Under the pieces are notes generated by a model, which saw nothing but the letters and a program-made list of their open reading frames with translations, did not search any database and was not told the origin of the DNA. A DNA stretch of 64,000 bases from Chelonoidis abingdonii. Lineage: Eukaryota; Chordata; Testudines; Testudinidae. The stretch spans positions 25,185,955 to 25,249,954 of the forward strand of contig NC_133790.1 in assembly GCF_003597395.2 (NCBI RefSeq), in the 5' to 3' direction. This document shows, piece by piece, positions 23,001 to 35,000 of the stretch (its first letter is position 1; every line of letters starts with the position of its first letter). The translations under genes were made by a program, and so were the position numbers.

Positions 23001-26000
23001 GATACAGACGTGAGTGCTCATTACCAGCTGGCCATTTGGTGGCTTTTGTGAAATGAGTTGATGATATCAAGCCTGTTTCCAGCGCACAGGTGTTCATGGT
23101 ACCAAACTAGCTGTCACAACAGACACATTGGCAGCCGAGCGGAGAGATGAAACCTGTGCTGGCCCTGTGTCTGCATAGATGTGCTTCCAGGATAAACTCT
23201 CAATCCAGCACCTTTCACTGGTACTGACGTTCACTTAGACAACAATAAAACTGCCCTCAGCCTCAGCCCGGATTCCTCTCTCTCACGTGCATAAAAATAA
23301 TGAAATGATACAGCTTAGGTTCCCTTCCTGTACAGTGCACATCCAAGCAGTCAGAGGAACGTGGAGAGCCAGTAGGAGGCAAGAGGGTGTTACATGATGA
23401 CTCCCAGGAACCGGCTTATTCAGCTAGATCAAAACTCAAACCCCCAAATTTGCAATGCACCTTTAATATCAGGCCCCATTTTATCACTGTGGCCTTTCTA
23501 AAGTGGCCATCATTGTGGCATCTAGAGACTACAGTCAAGTCAGTATACTGTATAGGTGCCTGCCACATTAGTATCAAATTTCTTGTTCCAGAACAAGGTC
23601 TGTAAGTCTCTGCAAGAGCAGTGTTCTAAAACAAGAGGGAGGTTAGGGAGCAGGGAAGGGGGGCAGGTCAAGCTGAAGATCTGCATTTTCAGAGGGAGTG
23701 CACTTGTAATAAAAAGCAATCCAGCCTGGTCACCTTTGTTATCCAGTCCCCATCGGTCTTTGTTCTTGATCCAACGTAAGCCCAAATAATTCCTGCAGTG
23801 TTTGGTTAAGAGAAACCAACTCCATCAAAGTTCTGGCACCATTTCTGACTCCGTTTCCAGAGCAGAACCGTCTAGCCTGATCCTCTGTAACGTAGTCGGC
23901 CTGAGCTCAGACTGCAGTGCAAATTGGAGCCTTTGGCATAATCGTGCTCCTTTGCTGTGAACAGTCCTGTCTGGGAAGCCAGGAGCCCATAACCATCAGC
24001 TGGTGAGTAATGTCTGTCCCAAGCCCAGATAGCCAGGAATGTAATAGTGTGGGCTTCTTCCCATCCCCTCCAAAAAAAGGGGGTTTTGGCCTAGATCTTC
24101 AAAGGTATTTAGACATCACATTCCTGTTGATTTCAATGGGTGTTAGGTGCCTACATACCAGGGCCACCCGGGGGAGGGGGGCAAGTGGGGCAATTTGCCC
24201 CGGGTCCCACAGGGGCCCTGCGAGCCCTAGCTGAGAATCTCTTCCTTGGTCAGAGGCTCCTTTTTAATATTTACTCACCCAGTAGCCATTCTGGTCTTCG
24301 GCGGCACTTCGGCGGCGGGCCCTTTGCTCGCTCCGGGTCTTCGGCGGCACTTCGGCGGCGGGCCCTTCAGTGCTGCTGAAGACATGGAGCGGGTGAAGGA
24401 CCTGCCACCGCTGCCGCCAAAGACTAGGAGCACCGCCGGGTGAGTACAAACACCGCAGCTCCCCGACTTTGCCCCAGGCCCCCTGAATCCTCTGGGCAGC
24501 CCTGCTAGGTGCCTTTGATCTTGGCCTCGATGTAAATGGCAAGGTGGGATTTCATATTCACTGTGTCTCAATGAGTCCAGATCAAGTCTACTCAGTTTGC
24601 AAGGCAAAAGATGTTTTTTTCACTACGAGCCCAATTAACTCAGTCTGGGCTCTGACAGCTAAGCTAGATGAAAGTGAAGCTGCAGGTCAAAGTAAACCCA
24701 GTTTCACCTGCACAAATCCTAATTGTTTTCAGATTAAGCCCTCAGTGAGACCTACACAAACCCTCAGCCTGCGTATGGAGCCCTGCAAGGTGAAGTTGGG
24801 GGGCTGGCAGCTAAGAAGAGAACAAAAAACCCTCAGTTGTTCACTTGCAGAGAGAGCAGATTTGATCCGGAATCAGTGAATATTGGCTAGGGAACCAGAT
24901 TATGCTAGCTGTTGAGGAGAGAGCATGTGGCCTACTGGGTGACCTTGGGCAAGTTGCTTCACCCCTCTGCCTCAGTAAAATGGTCTTGCTCGTAGTGACC
25001 TCCTTTGTCTAACACCTTGAGATTGACTGATGGAAAACTCTGTATAAAAGCTGGGGATTATCGTCGTTGTTGTTAGTCATTTTCCAGGTCTGAACCACAT
25101 TTAAAGTACCACATAGCCAGCCTCTATCATCTGGGGCTAGACTCTGTGCTTGCCTATGGAAGACTCAAGTTCAAGAGCGACCTTGCCTCTTTCCTGCGTC
25201 ACTCAGGAGCTATGTCTGATCAGAAACAGACTCCCTTCAGATTGCAAGCTGTGTGGGACCCTGAGCGGCAGGTTAGCTGCATTGCCCTAAATCCTGTATA
25301 GCAGCTACTCCTGGAGCTGTGGTACTGTTTTGCAGGGGCTGCCTTCTCTTGATCATTTGGCATGTAACTGCAGCTGCTGTTGGCTAGGGAGAGGGAGTAG
25401 CAGGAGGCAGGAAGGGAGGGGAGAGGTCTGAAGGGAGTGTGCAGGTCTGGCCTGCATGAGCACTTAGCAGCGTGGCTGAAGAGAAGGCTGCGGAGTGGCT
25501 GGCCCTTGCCAGGAAATGGTACATCTCAAGAGAATTCTCTGGCGAGATAAATAAATTGGGGTGGTGGCTGTATGGATTGAGGCAGAAGCGTGTTTAAGTC
25601 TGAGTAAAACAGAAATCTTGACCTCTCTAAAAGGGTCATCACCCTGGATTATTTTGCCTTTCGTGACTGTTCACATGTGTGCATTAGCAGCACACAGGAG
25701 GGGGCAGTTTGTGAAAGTTAAGCTAGACGCCAAATATGTGTAGGTTTGGCCCAGCCGCAGTATAACCCAAGCTCTGAGAACTCTGCAGGGAAGTGGATTC
25801 CCACGACTACAGCTGGACCTAGAATATCATCTCTCTGGGGCAGGGATGGGTCTGTGTGGCGCTGGGCCTGGGTGCTGCTGGAATTCAGATAATGCCAAGG
25901 GACAAAGTCACAGTGTGAACTGACAGCCACAACTCTCCTGTATTCACTCCACACTGCAGTGGTCCCTGCTTCTGTCAGGAGTGAGCTGGGATCCTGCAGC

Positions 26001-29000
26001 TCTACTGGTATTCAGAGCCAAAGGCCCACAGTTCAAAGGTGCCTGAAGATGCCTTGTGGGATTTCCAAAGCATCTAGATGTTACCTGTGTCTTCAGGCAC
26101 CTAAATACCTTTAAAACACTGGCTCTAATTCCTCACCTGGTGACCTTGGACCTCAGTGGTACTTGTGGACCTAGGACCACTAGAAGTTCGATCGGAGCTC
26201 AGCCTCTCCCCCCAAAGGGACTCAGAGCCCAAGGCACCTACACCAGCCTGACCTCAGTCACGGAGGCTCCTTTCATGTTGGAGGTGGGGAACGGGGAGGT
26301 GGCTTTGTTGTAGGCTAGGTGATTGTTGTGCCTGGGGCTGACATAGCTGGTTAAGGGAGCCCAACAAAAAGGCAGCGATGTGCAGAATCTCTCTGATGCC
26401 AGGATTGGGAGGCTCTGACTCAGCGCAGAGACCAGAAGCCTGGAAAAAAGCCCAATGAATCCAGTGCCTTTCGCTCTAGCCTGGAAGCCTACACGTGGGC
26501 AAAGACCTGGGCCATCAGAGACACAGGTTCTTTCTAAGGGATATGAGCCTGAAGTGTTACCCTGAGTGTCTCTCCCGGGGAGTGCTTTCCCTTATGCGGG
26601 TGTTGCTGCTTTATGGAAAAGGACTGAGATTCTTTTGAACAAAATGTCCGATCTCAACTCATCATCTGCCTGTTCGAAAGGAGAACCGTGCCCAGCCTTG
26701 TGCTGCCCGTAGCGGCATGGGAGGAAGACCTGGCTTTGGGAGAGACCTCTTTTGTTTTGTACTCTGGGCAGGTGAGTCACCTGGAAGGGAGAGGTGACAT
26801 GCTGCAGCACACGGCGCTCCCCCTCTTCTCCACAGAGCAGTGCAAGCATTTCACTAGCAGGTAACATGGCTACCTACTGATCACTAGTGGTCCCTAGTAC
26901 ACAGAATAGCACTGTGGACTCACTGTACCCTCCCTCTGTGAATCTCAAAGCGCTCTACAGCCCTCTGGGGGGTGCTACCTCCATTTTACATATGTGGCAA
27001 GCTACATTAGAGACGTGGTGACTTGCCCAAATTCACTGGCACAACTGGGAATAGAACACAGAAGTCCTATTTCCAAGTCCTCTGTGCTAATCATAGACTC
27101 TCTCGGAGTACTCTGGTGCCTGGGAGAGGAAGAGGTACCATTTTGCTGCCAGATGGGATTTTTGTCACCACTTGTGCATTCCCTGAGGTTTATAAGACTT
27201 TGATTTAAAACCAAGTTCCAGATGTGTAAGCCTTCCTTGGCCCCAGTGTTTCCATGGCAATGGTGATGTCATCAAATGGCAATGTGAAAGGTCAACAGCT
27301 GACCTCTAAGCTTTGGAAGCAATGTGTTGAAAAAGTTTCCATTCACGTGAAAACCATGAACAGAAATAAAACAGTGAAGCATAAACCAGAGCAGGATTTT
27401 TAAAGCACTACATGGCTATAGTGGAGATGTAAGCATAATAGGTCGGGTCCCACTTTACGCAGCTAGAGAGTCAAAATACAGTAGGATCTTGCTCATCCAA
27501 ACAGCTTGGCCAACCCCACCAAATTTGTTTGGCTAATTGGGAATCAGTGACAAGAGCAAGGAGACATGTTAGCAGTTACAGCGGGTTCAGACGCTGACAG
27601 TCTGGGCGTGTAGGAACTTTTATTTTAATAGTAACTTTTTAAATAAAGGTCCTGCCCCATTCCATGATAGATTCAACACTCACACATGGGACATTTCCAG
27701 ACTTCATTGCAGGCAGACTGGAAAATCCAGGTGCAACTGTTCCTGGTGAAAGTGAAAAGTATTAGCTGATGGAATTTACATCTGTGTGTGAGCGTGAGAA
27801 AAGGGAAGTCTTGAGCCACTTGGGATGGAAAAAGAAATGCTGTGCACTGGATTGCTGGGCCCACCTGGTATCACCTCACGCAGGCAGAGCCCATGAGCTT
27901 GATGGCTGTGCTCACCTGGCCGTGGGTGCTGAGTACAGCCCGTGAGAGGGTAACCTGACACCGATGTCTATATCCAGCTGGAATTGATGTTCCAATACAG
28001 CCACTCAGAGAAGAACCCAACTGCTCCCTGAGCTGGACTTTAAGCTACCTGCTCAAACACGTTTTTCCATCTACCTCCTAAAGCTGCGAGTTTGCTGCAT
28101 TGACGACACTTGGCTGAGCTTTAAACTGTGGCTTGTGGCCAGCCCAGTCTTATTCTCATGTCTTTCATCAAGTTACACGACACCGGAGCTTTCTCAGGTC
28201 AGCCATTGGGATGCTGTGGATCTGGTCCAGCCATGGCTAGTCATACCCCATCCTCAATAGCTGTTGCTGCTACAGCAGATGTAAGGATATCTACTGAGGG
28301 AAATATCAGCCTTCCAAGGGGAGCAGTGGGGGCAAAAAAACCTAGCTGGCTTCCAGACTGACCTTGGTAAGTTCATGGAGGGGATGGTATGATGAAACTA
28401 CCTACAATGGCATGTCACCAATCTTCAACGGCCAGCAGCAAGTATCTCCAATGGCCAGTGATGGGACACTGAAAGGGGAGGGCTCTGAGTTACTACAGTA
28501 AATTCTTTCCCTGGTGTCTGGCTGGGGGGTCTTGCCCACATGCTCAGGGTCTACCTGATCACCATATTTGGGGGTCGAGAAGGAGGTTTAAACTAGATTA
28601 AATGGTGGATTCTCTGTAACTTGGAGTCTTTAAATGGTGATTTGAGGACGTCAGTAACTCAGCCAGAGATTATGGGCCTGCTACAGGAGTGGGTGGGGGA
28701 GGTTCTGTGGCCTGCAATGTGCAGGAGGTCAGACTATATGAGCGTGATGGTCCCATGATCTGACCTTAAAGTCTATGAGTCTAATTGCACCAAGTTGCAA
28801 AACACTTCAGCAACAGGCACAGAGAGAGAGAGAGACAGAAGCTGCAGTAAACAGCATAGAGAACTTCCCAAGACCTGTAAAATATTTAAGCTAATGAACT
28901 GGGGAGGTTTCCCTTTCAAGGCTGTAAAACAACAACAAAAATGGAGCAAAGCCAGTTACTTAAAAGTTAGAAAAATATCAGTGCAGACCTGTTACCTTCT

Positions 29001-32000
29001 GGCAACTGTAGTTCAAAATCATAGATCTGCCAATGATTTTTTAATGTGCTTGTGAACAACCTGCCCTGCTGTGAAAGGCCCATTAGTGAAAGCTTGTATT
29101 CCATCATATCCCATGTGATTCCATATGCCACCTCACCCATCTCTGGGCCTGGGGCGGGGAGAATGTGATGCTCAACTGGCACATGGACAAGAGTTACTAT
29201 CTTGTGCAAACAAAGCCGACTGCTTTTCCCACTGCTGATAATTACTATAGTCAATATTTATGCATATCTGAAAAGTACCAGCCCGTGACTGATCTGAGTC
29301 CTATAAGTATGCACATGAGTTTCTGGCAAGGTATCAGTGAAAAGAAAACAACTTCCACCAAGAAACTGAGGTCAACAAACGCGTGATTGGTGTCGCCACA
29401 GCTTATTGCAGATTAATATTAGGGCTAGTCCCTCTTGCTTAGAGCATTGGAGTGGGAGGCTGGAGTCTGTTCGGGGGTCTGTCAGACTTGCAGTGTGATG
29501 TTGTGTGAGTCGCCATCCAGCTCTTGTCTCAGCTTCCCCATCAGTAAAGTGAGGGTAATTCCCATTTCCTGTGTTATGTGCTAAGCTTAATCAGGGCTTG
29601 TAAATCTCCGTGAGGTTCACAGATGGATGGTTCTGTATTGTAATGACTGATATGGAGTTCACTCCAGGGCACTGAGTTTCTGAGTAAGATAGTATCATTA
29701 CTTGTAAGCGCTCTCTAGTTACGGGTAAACATCAGAGCTTCTGTTCTCTCTGCAAGAGCTGCCCCCAGCCAGCTCCTGTGCACAGCCAGGGCAGTTCTAG
29801 CATGTACCCATAAGTATTAACTAGCGGGACAACTGAATTATTGTACCCAAATAGTCTTCATATGCCACTACACTGTCTTTCTCCACCATGGGACATAAAC
29901 TTTGCCACACGGGAGCAGAGCAGTGGTCTGCCTAGCTTGGTACCATATATTAGCCAGTAGCTAATGGCAGATACTTCAGACTGTATAATATGCCACTACA
30001 ATACCCATTATTATTCCAGGGGTAAGGGAGGATTGGGGAATTGAGCCTAGCTGGTCATCGTCATCATGATTTGAAGCAGGGGAACCGATGGCTCTTAATT
30101 TTATCCTAGGTAGCGTAATTACAACTTCTAGGCTAATGGAACGTCTAGGCAAAGATTTTCGAAAATGACCAGTCTCTTTGGATACCTCCATGTTTGGGGG
30201 CCACTTTACAATACAGGGGCCTGATTTCCAGACAAGGAAGCTGCTCAGTGCTTTCTGAAGAAGAGGTCCATTTAAGGTATTTCAAATTGGCATCCAAAAT
30301 TTATAGTTACTTCTGAAAATCTTAGTCCAAAACCTGTTTCCCTTTTCTCTCTCAAATATATTGCTTTTGAATTTTATAGAGTCCCCTCCTAGTCTTGAAG
30401 CAAACAGGAAGGCCTGATCGGCTGCCTTTATTTTTTTTTTTTAATGTTTTATTTTTAACCAACAGCAGTGCACTTATGTCACTGACACTTCTTAGTGGTA
30501 CTTCCCCAGATATAAGATACATGACACAGAGGAGGGAGGATGAGACAACTTTGTATCACCAGGTTCTCACCTCAGCACTTTGTATCTGAATTGTATTGTC
30601 TGGCTGCACACTCTTACTGCCAGCTAACGGGCTACCAGGGCGTAAAGAGTTTGCTTGAGTGGCTCAGATTGCAGGATAAGGACCGTACAGTATAAATTCC
30701 TTGGGGCAGGAACCATCTCATACCATTGGCAGCTTTCAATAAATAATAATTCTACGCTGAGGTGCAGCTATGGTGGATGTGGGATTCTTCTGGGCCTTTT
30801 CCCATACAGCTGGGGTGGCCAGACTGGGGCTCCGCAGCCACGTGTAGCTCCTTGTACAGGCACCGACTCCTGGGCTGGAGCTATAGGTGCCAACTTTTCA
30901 ATGGGCTGAGGGGTGCTCACTGCTCAACCCCTGGCTCTGCCCCCGCTCCTCCATTCCACCCTTTCCCGCCCCCTCCCCTGAGCCTGCCATGCCCTTGCTC
31001 CTTGCCCCCCCAGAGCCTCCTGCACCCCACGAAACAGCTGAGCGGGAGGTGGAAGGAGGGAAGGGGAGGCGCTGATCGTTGGTGCTGCTGGCGGGCAGGA
31101 GGCACTGGAGCAGGTAGGGGAACTGCTGATGTATTATTGTGGCTCTTTGGCAATGTACATTGGTAAATTCTGGCTCCTTCTCAGGCTCAGGTTGGCCGCC
31201 CCTGCCGTACAGTGAGGACTTGGCTCATGTACTTCACATATTCAAAGCAGTTTACAAACACTGAACAATCAGTCCTCGCAGATCTTTCTGAGCTACACAG
31301 GGAATGATACTTCCCTGATTCATGGATGGGGGAACAGAGCCGCAGAGAGGTTAAGTGACATGCATAAGGCCACAGAGGGAGCCAGTGGCAGGGTTGGAAA
31401 AAGAAGCAAGGTCTCCTGAAACCAGTCCTGCATTCTGACCACTAGTTCCTGCTGCCGTAAACACCAACACTATTTGATATTTTTGCCCGACGTCCCCTCT
31501 GCAGCTCTCCAAATAAAGTGGCCCTAATGGGTCAGATTTTTTCAAGGATGTCACTGGAGCTGTAACGGAGCTGAATTATTTAGCTGAGTCCTATGCCTCC
31601 TCTTAAGGAAGCTCCGCATCCCCACTCCTTTGTTGCACCAACATGCAATATTCAGAAGAGCGGCTTGGACCTTTGACCCGTGTCTAGAAGTGCTGAAACG
31701 GCAGAGCTGCTGCAGCTTCGCTACTCTAGCCCTGTAATGGGAAGGGGAAGGGGCTTTTCCATTGCTGTAGTAAATCCACCCTGTTGAGAGAGGGGTGCTA
31801 GCTGGCCAGAAGAATCCTTCCGTCGCCCCTGCAGCGTCTATACCAGGGCTTAGTTTGGTTTAATTGTCTCTCTCAGTGATGTAGCAGGGTCAACCTGTGT
31901 GTCTGGTGTAGACCAGGCCTACGTATATCTATGACCACTATTTGCCAGCTATTACCTCCTCGTCTCTCTAAGATCCTGGGGCTGGCATGGTTACAACAGC

Positions 32001-35000
32001 ACTGCCTACGCTAGGCACCGCTCGTGAAGCCCCAATGCACAGATTTTTCACTTTCATGGTGGGGACACACTAACTGTGCTGCCCTCTGGAGCAAGATTTC
32101 CCTTGACCAAGCAAGTCCCCTAGATCCAAAGACCAGGTTAACACAGCTTTCTGCAGCCACAGCACTGTGCCACATACTGCCAGCTTCTCTGCAGAGATAT
32201 GCAGCAAACGATGCCATAGAAACGTTCCCTGTTGGGAGTGCATGCAGCATAGAGGAGCAGGGAAGGAATGGGGACTCTGCTCATTGAGACAAGACACTTG
32301 GTTAAGAGCCAATGGGAGAGAGAACCCCACTTAGCATGCTGTTTACTAAGGGCCACGTGCCTTTTACCATGGTGTAAACCTATACTGACCACACACCGAC
32401 CCTCGCACAGTGCTCAGGGTGTGTGATGTGATGGAGACTTTCCAGGGCAGGCAGGTATATCTGCTCTTGGGGGGAGCTTTCTCTGACGGCAAAAAATATG
32501 GTGCTTTTCAGAAGTCCTGGGAATGTCTAGCAGGGATGGATGGGCAGTAACTATAGGAGGAATGAGACCCAGGAAATCCACTCAACCCTTTTTCAGTGCA
32601 TCTGCAGACGGTTAAAAAGTCCCTGTGATCCTCACCCAGTGCAGAGCTGCTTCCCGCAGGGAAGGTCTGGCAGAGACTGGGATCCCTGTGCCGAGACCTC
32701 CTCTGGTTAGAAGGTTTCAGCTATTGCCTTATCTTCTGTGTCAGGAGAGGTTAGTGACAAATGATCTTTCTCTTCTCTCTTCCCAGTCACTCTGGAACAA
32801 ATTGAGCATCTTCACCGGAGATTCAAGCAGATAAGTGGGGACCAGCAAACCATCCGGTAGGGTGCTTCTATTTCTGTACCCTTCGTTTAGTGCCCTGGCT
32901 GGGTGCTTGTTTATAAACTCGTTTCTTTACTGTGCACATGTGCTCTTGCTCTGTCTTCCTCTGGGGTTACAGAGCCCTATAGAGTGCTAGCTGGGTTATA
33001 GCACTCCCACTCATTACCAGTGATTGGTTCTTGGAACTGCCCCGAGAGGAAGAAAGTGAGAGTAATCTCTTATGCCAGGAAGAGACCACCTCTGACTCAG
33101 ACGGGAACAGATACCACAGCATAGTGCCAGGACTTGCTCTGATGCTGGAAGGAGCAGCCCTTTCTTGGAATTAGTGTCACACCAAGGTCCTGACCTTTTT
33201 CTGGTCACTAAGAATCCCAGGGCATTTTTCACAAGTCGGTGGCCAGGTTGAATCCCAAGCTGGAGAGTTAACTAAGCTCCACTTGTAGTTTCAGCTGCCA
33301 ATGGTAACTTTGTCTTTACTTTCTTTCCTAGACTGCTGTGTACTGTCGTTATATGCTGTTAAACATCAGAGGTGGCTGCATTCCTCAGCTGCTAAAGTAC
33401 TAGGGCTGGCTACAAAAAAATTGTGTTGAAACTAGAGCTGTCAAGCGATTAAAAAAATCAATCATGATTAAATCGCACAATTAAAAAAGTAATTGCTATT
33501 AATCGTGGAATTAAGCACACTGTTAAACAATAATAGCATACCGTTTATTGAAATATTTGTGGATGTTTTCAACATTTTCAAATATATTGAGTTTAATTGC
33601 AACACAGAATACAAAGTGCCCAGTGCTCATTTTATATTTAGTTTTTAAATATTTGCACTGTATAAAACAAAATAAATAGTAATTTTCAATTCATCTGATT
33701 TAATTGAAAATTACTATTTATTTTGTTTATCATTTTTTTACAGTGCAAATATTTGTAATAAAATAAAGTGAGCACTGTACATTTTGTATTCTGTGTTGTA
33801 ATTGAAATGGATATATTTGAAAATGTAAAAAAAAAAAACCCAAAATATTTAATACATTTCAATTGGTATTCTATTGTTTAACAGTGTGATTAAAACTGTG
33901 ATTAATCACGATTAATTTTTTTTAGTTAATCACATCAGTTAACTGCGATTAATCAACAGCCCTAGTTTCCCCAGTACAAAATAGCTTTTTGTCTAAAATG
34001 AATATTAAAAACCCCCTGGAAAGTAAAAGCTTTCAGTAAAAAATGTTCAGTTTTACAAAATCAATTTTTTTTTAATTTTTTTTTTTTACCTAAAGTCCCA
34101 ACTTTTTTTGGAAAATTTATTTTTTTTAATAGCAAGATATTCTTGTTTTTCAGTTTTGTTTTTCATCAAAAAAGTGAAATAGGTTGATAGGAAATTTTGA
34201 ACAAAAAAGATGTGTTTATGTGCAAGTACTTAGGCATCAAAAAAAACCACTGTCTGAATGTTTTGTGGGGTTCTTTGAGGCTGACTTGACGCCAGATTCT
34301 AAAAACACGGAGTTATGAGACTATTCCTTCCTCGCATGTGACCTATGACAGTATAAGGAAGGTCAAAGCAGTATCAGAGAGAGCAGAAAAAGAACCAGAG
34401 GAGGTGACAATGAGAAATCCGGTCTCCATTTCCTGTTGTAACAGGTTCTCTCAGTCCTGTAAGTGACCTTATCCAAGGGGGATATTTCGTGCTCATTGCC
34501 TGTTCCTGTTGTTAATAAGATTTGGCTGTAGTAAGCAATAGTTTTTCTGAGGATGCTTGTTTTACACACACATCCAGATGTTTATCTCAGAGCACAGCCA
34601 CTTATCATGACTTTGCAAAATGCTGCAAGAAGGCGGAAGAGACTGAGTCACAGTACAGAGAAAAGATGTAGTGGCATAAAAGGAACTGGCCTCCCTCTGT
34701 TAAGCCTGAAAGGACCTCATTCTTCCTGGATCGCTCTAATTGCTCCTGTTAACGCAGGCCAGGACCTGGCGAGGAGAGGAGGCTTAGAATAATTGACGGC
34801 TGCCTGGCGATTTTTGGCCATTCATTACTGTTTCAAGCACCATAAATCTGAGATTATTTTGTAAGTGAAGCAGCGCAGAGGAACTCCTGGTGCCCCTGAG
34901 AACATGGTCTGCTGAACAGAGGTGGGGATTTCTATGTGCAATCAGCTTTCATTGGCATTTGAGGTTGCAGAATGCCGGAGGGGAGGCCCTTCAAAGGAAG

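Larger units (their letters stand above)
15821..32786 (+). other. TESC: TESC intron 1 (about 17 kb)
   Basis: Bounded by GTGAGT and CCCAG. It is filled with repeats: CR1 fragments, MIR SINEs, a (TG)n and a (CA)n tract, and a GC-rich hAT-like repeat nested in an older palindromic MITE. Long unassigned stretches (17480-18130, 18990-19790, 21000-24087, 25100-26030, 27700-28340, 29650-31290, 32020-32780) show no supported exon. Confidence 0.85.

Noticed and set aside
30895..31075. GC/C-rich stretch with proline-rich frames, possible CpG promoter
   Set aside because: Few CpG dinucleotides and no exon or start nearby. It resembles a common intronic repeat.
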